From Tribonema minus (lineage: Eukaryota; Sar; Xanthophyceae; Tribonematales; Tribonemataceae): a stretch of DNA of 64,000 nt. Where the stretch lies: assembly GCA_017506865.1 (NCBI GenBank), contig JAFCMP010000379.1:434001-498000 (forward strand), written 5' to 3'. The first letter of the stretch is position 1. The number at the start of each line of letters is the position of its first letter. Below the pieces are notes generated by a model. That model did no database searches. It was not told the DNA's origin and was given only the letters and a program-made list of their open reading frames with translations. Made by a program: the position numbers and the translations under genes. Shown in pieces: positions 12,772 through 26,205 of the stretch.

Positions 12772-15700
12772 CAGCATGTGCATACATAGAGCGTTTAACA
12801 TGCTAGGATCATGGCACTTGATCTAGTCTAAGAGCACCTGCTGTGTCAGGCTCCTGCCCTTTTCCACAGCTATGCAGATGCATCAGCTTCTTGTCCCAGA
12901 CTGTGAGTGTGCGTTGTGCCACCTGCCATCACTAGATAGGTTTGGCTTTATCTGATTCAGTGAGCAGCCGGTCTGCAGCACGTCACATTGAGAGCACCTT
13001 CCACGTCTTGTTGGACTCTGCTGCCCGCATGCAGGCACCACCACATCGCTAGGCCAATGCGGCAGCGCAAATGGCAAGCAGTGCCCTACAGGGCAGTGCT
13101 GCTCTCAGGTACGCACGTGCGTGCCACAGTGAGTGGGGGTAACCTACCTTGCAATGCATGCACATGAAAACCATACATGCACACAACTAGGCCACTGGTA
13201 TAGTATACCATCCGCTCGGCTCGTCCGCGACCGACAACATTCCGGACGCAACTTGCATAGTATCTCTATGAAATGCTACTTCTAATACAGATTGTCACAT
13301 AAGTCCCGACAGGCTATGGGAACTTGAAGGCAGCGAGCATCTCTATGTACCATCAGATGCCGCCTCGCTCAGTGTAACGTCACCGACGGAAGAACCAAAC
13401 TAAATAGGGGGTCGTTACCGCTCCCCTCATCAGTGCACCATGTACATGGCAACCTTCAGCTTCAAATTCTTGTTGCTGGACTTGACTGAGCCCAGTGCCA
13501 CCACGTACTACGTCCGCCATCAGCGCATTATGTGTATGCGTAACAAGTAGTACTACAATGATTTATATTTGCTCAGAGAGCTCATGTGCTCTGAAATTGT
13601 AGGTAAAGTAGGTGAGGCTCCAGTTACCGCTGCACAAGCGCATGTATTCAAGCTTCTTCCTGGCATCCCTACTCATAGGAGAAAAGTGTAATACACTGTG
13701 TGACACAGTCACAGTGACTGTTCATCAACACATCATGGTGCGTTGCAAGTGTTTCAGGGTAGTATGCTATGTGGTACTACAGCACACCTGGCCAAGTGCA
13801 AGTGTAGTCAACAGCACTCGCGCCTAGTGCATGTTCAGCCACTCTCAGTAAAAAAAGGCAGCAGATATTGTCACATCATCCCGCATCTTGAAGTTTCTCC
13901 CCTTGACGCAAGAGTGGCTCCTGCAGGCACAATAATAGGTGCTGGTGCTGCAGTATGGAATGCGCTCACGTATGGGAAAACGTACCTCATCGCGCATCGG
14001 AGAATCTCTCATTGCGACGACGATTTCATCCTGCCTCTTGGCCGTGCCGCTTACACCTAGGCGCTCAGCAGCACCATTGCTTGATGTCACTTTGTAAAGT
14101 CTCCACTCCCTACACTGCCTCTAGCACTGCACACGACCTGCCATGAATCGTCGCGTGTGCCCGCCTCATGCGTCTGTGCGCCCTGCATGTGCGTGTCCTC
14201 CCTGAACGCAGTACAACTGGTGCGGCACTGCCGCCGACTGGTGCGGCACGGACTGCCAGCGCACATATGGCGCGTGCTGGTAGGCGATGCTGACTTGAAG
14301 CTTTCTCATCAATGAAGGCCGACACATGCCCGTACGGCACATGCTAGTAGGCATGTGGTGTGTGCGGCACCGCTGGCAGCACCGGCCAGCGACAGCAGTG
14401 CCCCACTGCTGCAGCACATGGCGCCACCGCTGTGTTATTCATTTATTAAGCGCGCGCGACAAAAATTTAGAAATCAAAGACGCGCACGACAGTAATTTAG
14501 AATCAAAGGCCTCCCCGACTGGTGCAGCACGGGGTTCCAGCGCCAATTACTTCAAGTATGTGCCAGTAGTACTTGCTGGTGGTCAATTCCAACGCCGGCA
14601 CCAGTGAAGGCCGGCATGTGATTTTTGGCGGGTGCTTGGCTTATTAGGCGATGCCAGGGGCGGCGTCAATGAAGGCTGGCGCGTGCGCGTATGTGATGTG
14701 ATGCGCCGACAGCCACCTTCTTGCCGGTCGCTTGCAAACTAGGATACACGCGTATCCGCGTGTGTCAGTACTATAGAAGTACTTCTATAAGTATAAGTAT
14801 AAGTTAGTGAGTGTTCATGCTGCAGGGCCGTAGTGACTTCTGCTTCTTTTGGGGGGGGGCGCTAGTGCCGGGGGGGGCAAATTATCCGTCGCTTGATGGT
14901 GCAAAGCACGTTGATAGTTTGAGCAATGAGATTTCTTATTTTCTGTTGCAAAAGCTGCTGTTTCCAATTGTGAAACTGTACGTTCGCGCCCCTTCTGTGT
15001 GAGTGGCCAGTGCTTACAGTGTGTTGCTTGGTGTTTGATGCATCCACAAACATGGTCGTCATATTGAGGCATTGCTCCACAAAGTATGACCAGCTTTCTT
15101 GTACTTTAGCTTAAATGCTTGAATGCACTGTGAGTCATATCAGCGCATGATATTGTGTTGTACCGTAGCAAGCAACTTGAAGGATCATCATGTACGTATA
15201 CATGCCATTTTAGCAATCATCACATCTGCACACTTTGACGTGATGTGAGCATGACCGGCTTTGACGTTGGATCACATGCTTACCTACTAGGAGCCAGGCT
15301 GAGCACTGGCAGCTTGAAAGGTGAGCAGGCACCTGCAGCGTGTTCATTGCGAACATGAATGCGTCAGTTCCGTGAGAACTCACACGCAAGTGGTCTCGCC
15401 GCACAATTCATCAGAACATATTATACGATTAATGTGTTGTGTAAGCAAAAATTTGGACAACTAGAAGGCCGTCTGTTACGGCAATCAAATCGGGCGCCCA
15501 GGATTGGGGCCCACACGTCCCTTTTCCAATCCACGCCAGCTTCGAAGAAAAGTGACCTTGACTTTTGCCTCAAAATGAGGCAAACAGACGGCCACGCAAA
15601 TCGGGAACGGACTCTGTGAGTCAAAAAGGCGCAGAACTGCTCACGTATGCATGTCGCAGGCTCAACGCGGCGACGCCCGATCCGTTTTGACTGGGACTTT

Positions 15701-17420
15701 TGTGCCCCCTAAAAGACGGCCTACGTCTCTCAAATGCGCGATGACAACTTGAATCACTGCATACGTGTAATCTTCACTGCGACTGCTCAGACACAAATTT
15801 AGTGTCAACTGCCAGCCTGAAGGTTTAGAGGTGGTCGCCAGGCTGACCCAATGTTGCATCTCAGGTTGATGCATTTGTCGATGCCACTGGCTGCACAGCA
15901 GTCAGTCACGCTGATGGCAAATGGTACATAAAAACTGTAATCGCAACGAGATGAGACCTACAGGTACCACCAGCGGGCTTCTGCAACAATGACTTGTACT
16001 CACTTTTGAGGCTTTTGCAACAATGACTTGTACTTCTACTCACTTTTGAGGCTCCCTTTATCGCTAGCATCTGGTGAATCGCAGAGACCAGCTGGCTGGA
16101 TATGCCTGGAAGAAGGCCCAAAGCTGCCGCGATACAGAAGAAGCAAACAGAAGTGTGAAGGCGAGGCAGCAGCGATGAATGATTCGACACAAGTTATCAC
16201 CATATTACGATGCTTCCTTCTTCTTTCAACAATAAAAGGTCCTTTCAAAGTGCAACTAGGTAGTGCTTGTAAAAAGTCGGCTGCAGCATCTACGCTCCTG
16301 GATCGTGCGAATCAGATTCTGCCTTGCGCAGCCTTTGTGCCACGCGTACTAGTAGAGCAGGTGCAGGCATAACAACACTGGCACCATTGCATTGCATGCA
16401 CATGCGCGCCTGCTCCAGCACTTACCAACATTGCTCTCTGTGAAGGTAAGGAAAGACTGTGCAAGGTTGTCAGACCGAGCCCTGCTTCCCTGGATGTGTT
16501 GCAGTGAGGTCAGGCACTTGGCAAAGCAGCTCCTTGTTTCCCCCCCGGTCACATGACACCGACGAAGAGGATCGTAGCGATAATCTGGTGAGCACGAGCC
16601 CTCGTACTTTGCTAGTGTTGCTGGCAGCTATTGGGAATGCCGGATGAACCGTGTGGAACTGTCAAAGTTGCACCATCGACGGCGCACGACAGTGCGGCTC
16701 GCGTATATTACTAAGCTCGTAATAATCCACTTGCTGTGCGGTACTGCCACTATGCCAGCATGAGCTGCTACGTAAATCCTTGCTGCTGCTGTCTTGGCGC
16801 AGCTGCTATCGCCTGCATTTGCCAGCCATCTTTCCTGCTCTCACTCACACACACTCGGATAGATTTTTTCGCGGTTTGCACTTCAACTTGCAGTTTAAGC
16901 TGAAAGGTCCGCTTCAAAACTCAAAGTGACATACAGCGACGAAGGCCGTCACTTGCAAATCTACAGAGCACAATCATGTTCAGCTCTTGCCACAACCCTG
17001 CAGATCCATCGTTGTCGACGACTGAGCTGTGCATTCATCTCGACCTTCAGGTGCAGAATTGCAGGTGAATCGTGCTGGCACACCCAGAACAACTCAAGCG
17101 GAAAAGGGTCTTGTCACAGAGCTTCTTCTTTGATGTGTATTGTTGAGGCATGCAAGGTGCTCAAATGCATGTTCAAGCCATGGTAATGCAATAAACCCAC
17201 CTAACACAACTTGCAGCTGCATACAACAACAATGTCATCGTCGAAATCTCAGCAGTGGACATGCACGCATCCTCTCAATACTACTTACTGTAAACACTTC
17301 AACAAACGTACTTGAGGTATTTATTATAATCAACGCCGACTGTCGGAGACGGGCCGAGCAACAACCACACGACAACGATTGCATGCATGCTTCAAGTTGT
17401 TGAGCACTGCTTGAGCACGG
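12772..17420. other. Gene-poor, repeat-bearing region between convergent genes
   Basis: No supported exon was found in 4.6 kb. It lies between the ends of the M11 peptidase gene and CYRI. Between 14200 and 14700 there are three degenerate copies of an ACTGGTGCGGCAC-like word and three of CAATGAAGGCCGGC-like words, probably a decayed tandem or transposon fragment. Near 14850-14878 are two G runs. A 10-11 base inverted pair (GGCCGTCTGTT at 15465, its complement at about 15583) brackets a 130 base block that could be a small inverted-repeat element. The rest shows nothing I can name. Confidence 0.45.
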
Positions 17421-20400
17421 TCACGCCTGCAGCGCGCGTCGGATGTTGTTGGGCGTCGTCTCCGAGTTGAAGTGCTTGGTCGCGTACATGATGCAGTTGC
17501 GCAGCTGCAGACCCGCGTCGCCGCCGTGCTTGTTCAGCACCTTGATGCAGCGCGATACCTGCATGGAGACAGGTCGTGAGCACATTGAGAGGCCAGTGCT
17601 TCTGAACAAGAGTACTTCAAAAAGTGTACGTCAAATTACGCGGTTCATGACTACACCGCATCAACCACCACCCAGCTTTCATTGTGTGAACATACTGTAG
17701 TTCAAGCCCACTGCTGCTGGCATGCCCTGCAGCAGGCACTGCAGTATGCTCATGTGCTCTCACAAACAACAAATTACACGCATGCTGACATGCCGCTTAC
17801 ACCTTGCGCACATGAAAACTACTCGTCAAGAGTTTGACATGGAAACGTACTTCAACTCATACTCACCCCAACGTCACCGCCTCGCGCGAACACGCCCTGA
17901 ATGGTGATCCTGTTGTACACGACAACTGCCTGAGTCATGCCCAGCAGCAGTTTTCACAGACAACACACCAACTACATATATGCTGACATGCACTTACATC
18001 CTGCATAGAATTATGTGAAAGCTGTTCGGCAAAGTTTGCCACGCAAGCGTACTGCAAGCAAGAGCAGGCAATCTCAAACTCATCCCAACGCCTCCGCCTC
18101 GTGCAAACACGCGCTCGATAGTGATCCTGTTGTACACGACAACTGCCTACGTCATGCCCAGCAGCAGTTTTCACAGACAACACACCAACTACATATATGC
18201 TGACATGCACTTACATCCTGCATAGAAGTGTATGAAAGCTGGGTGGCGAAGTTTGACACGCAAGCGTACTTCAAGCAAGAGCAGGCATCTTCAACTCACC
18301 CCAACGCCACCGCCTCGTGCGAACACGCCCTCAATAGTGATCCTGTCGTACAAGACCACTGCTGAGGTCATGCCCAGCAGCAGTTGCCGCAGTGTCGCGT
18401 CCTGTCGATAGCCGTCCGCTCGTGCCACTGTACCACAGCATAGGTTCGCTACCTGCGCGCAGACACGTGCACGGGTAGCTTACAATGATCAGACACCCTG
18501 CCACCTGTTGAGCCAGAAGAAGTGAACTTGAATGGCAACTTTGCCAAGCACTACTTCGAAGTATCATATGAAGCAGTGCAGACAAGCTCCAATGCGCTGC
18601 CAAATGCTCACATGAACAACTGTGGTGAGAGTGTCGGTGACATTCACACATTCGCGTGTTTTTCTTAGCAGCTACTAAATATGCAAGTGTTTGCAAAGCG
18701 GTTCACCAAGCTATTAGCTCTTCGGAGTCCGCGTGTCTTGGAACTAGTTGTCTCACCCACATGCGGCCTTCGGCTCGTTGTACAAACGGGTGCGATACGT
18801 GTGATCGTGTCGGCAGACAGGATAAGTTTGCCTCAAAAATGTCATGCTTCGGCACAGGCATTGCATCGGGTAGAAGGAACGGAACATCAGCAGTCACCGA
18901 CAAAAATTGCAGACAACCGTGGCGGTATAACATGACGGCGGTCGCGTATACCGCAGACTTCAGTAAATGTAGAATGAACCTTTTATCAGTCACAATGGTC
19001 AGATGTAACGGTAAGTTATCATTGAATCATTACATATGATTCGCTTATGCAGGGGAGCACATACTGTGCCCTGCATTATGTCAATAAGTCGAAGAAAATG
19101 AACCTCCTACGTACGGCATAGATTTCTTTTTTAACACTACGACGGACGACCCGGCACGGAAAGGAAACTGGGCAGCTGGAGCTAGAGGAAGGAGGCTTAC
19201 CCTCTAGCGCGGCGAAGCTAGGGGGTCAGACAAGACTCCTGACCCGCGCTTCGCCTGCTATGCTACTGCTCGTAGGTGACGAAAGGAGAACGCTACGGAT
19301 AGCTCGTGCTAAACAACCTGGAGCCTCCTTGTCGCCGCATGGATTGGTTCAAAACCCGCTCATCACCTTCTGCACTACGCGCATTCAAGAGCGCTGTCAC
19401 TAGCTGCTGAGCCTCTGTGTTGGGCTGCCGGCTGGAGCTGGCCTACCGAACACGTGAGACCTGTCCATACTGAACACCCATGCCTCGAACGCTAAAAAGC
19501 TTGCACACAGAAGTCTTTTTGTCTACTGTGGTTATGGTGGCACTGTTTGACTCGTGGCCAATGACTGCAGCAGCGGCGACCACGGTTATTGGTGGAAGGC
19601 ACTTGCGGCTAACCATCCCTTGTCACCTAGAGCTCAACGATCTGTTTAATTCGTTTTTCATATATATGACAGCCCACATGGGTGACATGGGTGCCAACAG
19701 ATGGCAAGCACGGCCAGACAGTGTCATGGCTTTGCGCACTTTGCTGCACGGGCTCTCAGTTTGTGCTGTTGCCTGTCAGTAACGCTAGCATTGGTTGTTC
19801 GCAGACAAGCTGAGTTTGCAATGACTGGCCCCCCGGCCGCGGTTACCCCAGCCCCTACTAGGTAGTACAGCATGTGCAATCCAGTAGTTTGCTGATGCTC
19901 AGTAGGAGATCTACCAAATGTTGAACCTCTAGGCGTGGTGGAGCACAGGCTTCACGGCACAATTGCTCAACTGATCTCAGAGCTAGGCACCTGGGACCTG
20001 TCAATCATAGACTGACTAAATGTGCACTGCGCCAACAAAAGTGCACTGAGGTGCTGCAGCCTCTGGACTGTACCTGTGCGATAATGTTGGCAGTGCGGCT
20101 GGCTGTTGTGTTGTCACGCAATGCCGTGGACAGCGCCACCTGTTCACCACAAATGCAGAAAAAGTGTAGCGTTAGCACGGCTCAACATCAACATCAAATT
20201 GAAGTGATAATGACGACGCGGGGTCAACTGCTCATGACCATGACCAGCTCAAGATGAGCATCATCATAAAAAACCTGCCCGTCACTGAGAGCATGATCTG
20301 TTTATTGCCATCATCGAAAAGTGAGCGCAAGATTGGCCAGCATGCCCTTTCATCATCACTATGAGCTTGATGAGCATCACTGCTGTCAGCACGAGTGTGA

Positions 20401-23400
20401 ATTGCCATCTGGCAAGCTGTTGCAGAATATGGAACCCATATGCACTTACAAGCTGCTTAGCGCTCCGAAAGGTGCGAGCATCCTGTAATATCATCATAAT
20501 GTCAGCAAGTCGAAGAAAATGAACCTATTACGTAAGGCATAGATGTCTTTTTTAACACTACGACGGACGACCCGGGACGGAGCGGAAAGTGGGCACTGGA
20601 CCTAGAGAAAGGAGGCTTACCCTCTTGCGCGGCGAAGCTAGGGGGTCAGACAAGACTCCTGACCCGCGCTCCGCCTGCTATGCTACTGCTCGTAGGTGAG
20701 GAAAGGAGAACGCTACGGATAGCTCGTGCTAAACAACCTGGAGCCTCCGTGTCGCCGCACGAATGTTTCAAAACCCGTTCATCACCTTCTGCACTACGCG
20801 CATTCAAGAGCGCTGTCACTAGCTGCTGAACCTTCGTGTTGGGCTGCCGGCTGGAGCTGGCCTACTGAACACGTGAGACCTTTCCATACTGAACACCCAT
20901 GCCTCGAACGCTAAAAAGCTTGCACACAGAAGTCTTTGCCTACTGTGGATATGGTGGCACTGTTTGACTCGTGGCCAATGACTGCAGCAGCGGCGACCAG
21001 GATTATTGTTGGAAGGCACTTGCGGCTAACCACCCCTTGTCACCTAGAGCTCTACGATCTTTTGGTTCGTCTTGCATCATCAAACGCCGCACAGCAGCTA
21101 CTTCAATACCCTATTTGAGAGTGTTCTTGAGTATTTTAAGTACAGTTTTAATACGGTGCAATGTCTTTGACATCGCGAGGTGCCTATGACCACAACACAT
21201 ACACATGTGCGAAATTGTGCCGACCAACGCCATTGCCGTGCACAGCAAGTAGTCAATGGTATCATAGATATGCACACACATAGCGGCATGTTTGCTATGC
21301 ACTTGCGGTGTTACTCACCGTCAACGGCATGTTTTCCGCAATGAACATGCTGATGGTCCCCGCGTGCCGGTCGGACACTGTCAGTTGCTCAAGCTGCGTG
21401 CACAGAAAGAACGCATAGTCAGAGAGTAGAACCGCAAATCATGTGCATTTGGCGGTGGAGCGCCACTGGCTGACATCTGGTTAAAGAGTGCTGAAAGGGG
21501 TGAGAGGACAAGTAGCATGCATGCTTCTTGGAACATCAGCTCCCTTGGCTTCATGTGCTTGTGCTGTTGTGCATACTTTCACGTAGCTCCAGTAGCGAGC
21601 GCAGCAGATTATGTTTCTTTTCTTTTTTTGTGCTACCCCGTGCTTTGCAGTGCAAGTCAGGACCCTGTGCGTAGAGCAGTGCCAATGGCCAATGGCATTT
21701 TCCTTTCTAAGACTGAAAGCAGGAAGCAGGTTTATACGGTATTAGTAATGCAGGCGTTCTCAAGGTGGAGGAAGCAAGGTGCCAAGTGAGAAGATGGATA
21801 TTTACGCTTGAGATTGCGGTTACTGTCAACAGACGTCTGTGTGGGGTCATGCAAGGCACCTGCAAAGTTCCCTGTTTGCCCAGACTCCTGTTGGCCTATG
21901 CCAACCTCATTGAGGCCCATAACAAAAATTGGCAATTTAAGGTGCTGCTGACCATTTTGGATGGGCTTACCGTATAGTCGCTGCTTGCCACCATTCGAGG
22001 CATCAGCCGCTTGTAGAATGCAAAATCATTCTGGATCTGCGACAGCGTGACGAGACGGTCGTAGTGGTCAAAGTGAGTGCGTTGCAAAGTGTACGAGGGT
22101 GCGCTAAACATGACACGCTACGCAACGCTTGGTAAGCTCTTTCAGACAACGGCAAGGCACAGTTGCACCACCAAGCGAATGAGATGCGACATGAAACTCG
22201 TTAAGGAGAAATTGTTGTCTGATGCAGGTGCTGTCACACAGCCTGCTTGGAGTGGACTTTCAGCTGAATTCACAGTATGGTGCCCCGTCTCATAAGTTAT
22301 GTACATGTGCTAGGGTGAACAACCACTAGTGAGCTTGGCGGCGCATCAGAAAGTGGTGCATGCTGCACAGCAATGCCAAGCGTGACGCGATCTCGGTATG
22401 ATCGAAGATGTTCGCTGTAGCAGGAGGTGTCGCATGCTGCAACAGCTGGTCCCTCAGGTGGTGCTTCCAGGCAGTGGGCGTACAGCGGGTTGATCATGCT
22501 GCTTCATGAAGTACACACTCAGTGCAATGACCACGGCAGTGCACCGGTATCGTTAGTCCAGTCAGTGACCATGACGCCTCTAGGGCAACACTTGCATGAG
22601 TACACTCAGTGGCCATGAAAGCGCAGTTGTTCATCATGAGTACGCTGGATGGTCATGACAGCGCCGTAGTACACCATCAGGACAATCAGTGACCATGACA
22701 GCCCACCAGTACATCATGAGTACACTAAGATCATAGCAGCGCAGAAGTACATATGAGTACACTGACTGCCCATGGCAGCGCAGGAGTACACGATGGGTAC
22801 ACTGAATGGTCATGGCAGCGCAGAAGTACATTATGAGTACAATGAGTGACCATGGCAGCGCACCTGTGGCCGCATCATCTTGGCTTGGTCCCACTCTAGT
22901 ACATAGGCCAGCATGGCCACTACTTGCCGCACAAGCTCTGGCCTGCAATGACAAACGCACCCGAAGGCATATGCCGAGTGAGCCATTATAACACTTTGAT
23001 GGTCAATTGAAGTTAGACGATTGAAGTTAGGCTAAACACAAGGGGCTGTTGTCAGAATGCCCGTGGCTCCGCAGTTGGAGATGTCAAGCGTGCGTCAGCA
23101 CAAACTAATTGAGAGTGGCATGGGACTGTAAATTGCCAAGTAGGAACCAGGAGGTGCCCATGTGCGACAGGTGTACAGAGAATGAATCGACAAGCAAACA
23201 GTGTCGAGCAGGCTACGCATCTGCCCGCGACATGCTCACGTCACCATACCCCATAGTCACAGCCATGCTTCGAGAACAAGCACCTAAAGTGCTATGAACC
23301 GACTCTCCGTACACGCATGCAACAACAAAAACCAGGAACGGTGGCCCTACGAACAACGCACTTGCAGTGCCAAGTATGAGAAACGCGAAGCACTTGATAG

Positions 23401-26205
23401 ATTTCAGGAACTCGCGTACAAATAAGTGGGCATCACGTATCTTGAATGGCATACATGAAAGCATACGTCCTACACAATGCGGCTGATGCACACATTTATC
23501 AAGCATCCGCCCTACTCAATGCGGCTGATGCATACATTCACCAAGTGCCCCCTCGGCATGCTGACTGACCTGTCAATGATGGTGTGCAACTCAGACAGCC
23601 GCAGCAGCAGCCGCGGCAACAGCGCCGCCAGCGTCTGTTGCATCAGAAAGATCATGCCAGTGGCATCAGCAACAGCAGCAGCAGCATTGGCAACAATGTA
23701 AGCAGACTGTCAGAAATGAGCAGCTGTGATCCGATGCAGCTTGCAGCTGCACTTTGCACTCACAGCGCTTGATGCTGATGTAGAGAACGCGTTTGCTTTG
23801 CGTAGCAGCTATCACTTTGTCAGCAAGCAACGAGCACTGATAACATAAGCTCGACAATTGCAACACTCCATAGTAGTTTGAGTACAATGAGTGCGCACGT
23901 GGCATCCGAATTGATGCACTGGCTAGCTCGTCAGCCACGTGCCAAAGGCTGTGCAATCAAATCATGCACTCCTGAATCATTGCCACGTCCTTCATTAACA
24001 AAAAAACACTCGCTATCACTCACACACACACCAGCTTATCATATGCAGCAGCGCACAAATGGCGTAAAATAAGGCGATGCAGTCCACATTGGGCACGAGC
24101 ACGTCAGCAAAGCCCAGCAAGGTTCGTACCACACACCCCTCATTTCTTCAACAGCAAAGAAGTGGAAGTGCTCACCACCACCGTAACCAACTAGCTTCTC
24201 AGATGAACTTGCCTGTGATGTGGCATGCAATGAGGCGATGCGGTCCACATTGGGCAGCAGCGCGTCAAAGGCTGCGCGCTGAGCACTGTGGTCACCAGGC
24301 GCGCTCATGCTGTGCCGTATCACATCGGCACACCTGCAACACGCATTGCAGCAGCAGGTCAGTTGCTGTTAGCTGATGCTGTGCCAATATCACCTCGGCT
24401 GCTAGCTCATGCTGTGCCGTTTCACATCGGCACACCTGCAACACGCGTTGCAGCAGTAGATGAGTTGCTGCTAGCTCATGCTGTGCCAGAATTTATTCGG
24501 CACACCTGCCGCAACATGAATTACAGCAGTAGATGAGTTGCTGTCAACTCATGGTGTGCCGATGGCACATTGGCACACCTGACGCAACATGTATGTCAGC
24601 AGTGAATGAAGTGTTGTTAGCTCATGCTGAGCCCATATCACATTGGCACACCTGACGCAACACGCATTTCAGCAATGAATGAGGTGATGTTAGCTCATGC
24701 GGCGTCGTATCAAATCGGCATACCTCCCGCAACACATGGCGTAAACAATATGTCAGCCGCTGCTGCTTCTGCTGCTGCTGTGGAGGAAATGGCACAGCAG
24801 TTTGCTCTGTTCGTGATTGCGAAGGTGCTCATGCTAAACCATCCGCAGGTCTCTCACAAACAAAACGGCCGTTGAAGTCTTAAGGCGTGTGCACAGCTGC
24901 GGCCAGTGGCATTGTCGCTGACTGCACGTTGCTCTGACTGCAGTTCCTGCTGGGTGTAATCGCGCAGTAGAGTGACACATCACCAGTTGTGCCAACACCC
25001 GCCGTGCAAACGCGGCATAGGCTGCAGCAGCCACGCTACCGCTCACTGAGCATCAACATACTTGAAGTACTACATATGTTGGGCATCGGACACCAGCATG
25101 GCATTGAAGTTTTTTACAGTGTTACCTCATGAACATGTGCTGCAGCAACCCCACAATCGCTCAATCAGCACTAACATAGGTAACACATCAGCATGGGGCA
25201 GGGGCATTGCGTACCCTGTATACGAAGTAGAATGCTGCAGCTGCTACACTACTGCTGAATGAGCATCAACGTAGGTTAAAACACTAGTATGGGGCAATGC
25301 TTACCCAGTATACGGGTTGACCACGCCACCACTCACCGAGCGTCAACACACAACATATCAGGTATCAGACACCAGTATATGGGGCATTGCTTACCCAGTA
25401 TATGCGTTGACTGCCTCCAGCGCCCCGTGTATTTGAGCCTTGCACCGCAGACACTCCTGCATGACCGTGCGCACAGCACAGCGCAGCGGTGATGAACTGT
25501 GAGCATGTTGGTGGCACAACGCGTGACATGCATGCTACTTCAAATATGTGGAAGCAGACAAGGCTTTGGTGATGAGGCGTGTGAGACCGCTGTGAACTCC
25601 ATGAAGCTTGTATTTCAAGGTAACAACTGCCAGCAGGCTGAGGCGAGGAATTCTAACTTGAAGTTTGTAGTTAGTAGCATACACGCAGATTACATATATG
25701 ACATTAGGACAATGAGGCACCTCAGGTCATATGTGAACCGCCGTGGAAACGCTGGCTTACCAGCTCATCGCTGATAATCATAGAGATCGAATCTCATGTT
25801 GTTGACGTTAGAAGACAGTGTGTGTAACAAACATAGGAAGAAGTGAACAGTTCAACTTTTGATCCGATTGGCCCGCTCGCCTTGACAACACATAGCCCAG
25901 CATCATCATCAGGTACCACTGCCTACTATTCTGATTTGCAATGCACATTGTCTGAACGGAGCAATGCACATCGCCTGAACGGAGTTGAAGCACAGCGCCT
26001 CTTGCAGCAATGCGCCCCAACAACTCCTGCTTTGACCCTGATGCCAACTGTACCTCCAGAGTTATGTGGTCTGTATATAGAATATACATACATCTACATA
26101 GTATTACATACCTGGAGAAGTTCAACATCCGCATCTCCTCGTCCGGCCAGCGGCTCATTGTCCAGTGCTTCAAAGTCCAGGAAGTAGTCAAAGCCGGCGG
26201 TGTCT
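17421..26205 (-). CDS. CYRI: CYRI (FAM49), CYFIP-related Rac1 interactor
   Basis: Cytosolic regulator that competes for active Rac1 and restrains SCAR/WAVE-driven actin assembly. Exons, all in phase: 26205-26112 (DTAGFDYFLDFEALDNEPLA), 25456-25395 (ECLRCKAQIHGALEAVNAYT), 24278-24213 (RAAFDALLPNVDRIASLHAT), 23634-23570 (TLAALLPRLLLRLSELHTII), 22942-22864 (PELVRQVVAMLAYVLEWDQA), 22036-21971 (IQNDFAFYKRLMPRM), 21393-21319 (SMFIAENMPLT), 20139-20074, 18401-18300 (LGMTSAVVLYDRITIEGVFA) and 17558-17421 (CIKVLNKHGG ... YATKHFNSETTPNNIRRALQ, TGA). The order and spacing match animal CYRI-B (FFLDFENA, IQNDFSYYRR, CIKVLK, TKHLNDETTSKQIR). One short exon (after NAYTG, near 24.3-25.3 kb) was not located. 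A 14-base microexon at 26291-26278 (GSLLR) with its ATG at 26419-26417 would give MGSLLRDTAGF, close to the family start MGNLL, but this is tentative. The intron after 24213 uses a GC donor. The introns are full of repeats. Confidence 0.88.
17860..18170 (-). repeat. Two copies of the tail of CYRI exon 18401-18300 with donor
   Basis: The real exon codes LLLGMTSAVVLYDRITIEGV and on to FARGGGVG, then GTGAGT. Downstream copies at about 18087-18165 and 17860-17945 repeat 80-90 bases of it plus flanking intron at a period of about 215-220. The nearer copy has an in-frame stop (TAG) and a lost donor; the farther one keeps an open frame and a GTGAGT donor. The real exon was chosen because only it has an acceptor in phase and the VLYDRI residues typical of the family. 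Confidence 0.87.
19078..19655 (+). repeat. Long dispersed repeat, copy A
   Basis: About 575 bases, nearly identical to copy B at 20498-21075. Both lie in CYRI introns, antisense to the gene. The left part contains a strong stem-loop: GGCGAAGC and GGGTCAG face CTGACCC and GCTTCGCC around 19212-19257. The right 110-130 bases (from GACTCGTGGCCAAT to a CTAGAGCTC/ATTCGTTT end) recur alone at four more places in the window. No long open frame fits a transposase. It looks like a non-autonomous mobile element of which mostly the right end is kept. The family is not identified. Confidence 0.8.
20498..21075 (+). repeat. Long dispersed repeat, copy B
   Basis: Second near-full copy of the element at 19078-19655, in the neighbouring CYRI intron and in the same orientation. 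Differences from copy A are scattered single bases and small gaps, so the copies are recent but not the product of a simple assembly duplication. The flanks differ beyond the AATGTCA/AAGTCGAAG start and the GATCT-rich end. Confidence 0.8.
22505..22862 (-). repeat. Minisatellite starting at a CYRI splice donor
   Basis: Six to seven units of roughly 45-57 bases, each containing a CCATG(G/A)CAGCGC-like core followed by GTACA. On the minus strand the array begins directly at the donor GTGCGC of the exon ending at 22864, so the repeated unit is the first part of the intron itself. Confidence 0.75.
24300..24760 (-). repeat. About 93-base tandem array in a CYRI intron
   Basis: Five to six units, each with a CGGCACACCTG core (on the plus strand), then CAACACGC..TTGCAGCAG and TAGCTCATGCTG. 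On the minus strand each unit shows a CAG/GTGTGCC donor-like junction preceded by CTGCTGCAACGCGTGTTG, so the array may derive from the tail of the unlocated CYRI exon. Confidence 0.7.
25195..25330 (-). repeat. Two copies of the tail of CYRI exon 25456-25395
   Basis: The exon end GTCAACGCATATACTGG with donor GTAAGC recurs at about 25300-25325 with the donor intact, and more weakly at about 25205-25230 (donor GTACGC). The surrounding intron text (CAGTATGGGGCA, GGGGCATTGC) is repeated with it. Confidence 0.75.

Noticed and set aside
22037-22111. Upstream extension (SYTLQRTHFDHYDRLVTLSQ) of the CYRI exon at 22036
   Set aside because: It looked CYRI-like, but the exon ending at 22864 (LEWDQAKMMRPQ) joins in phase to IQNDF at 22036, and CAG before ATC is a good acceptor. 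The extension is intron.
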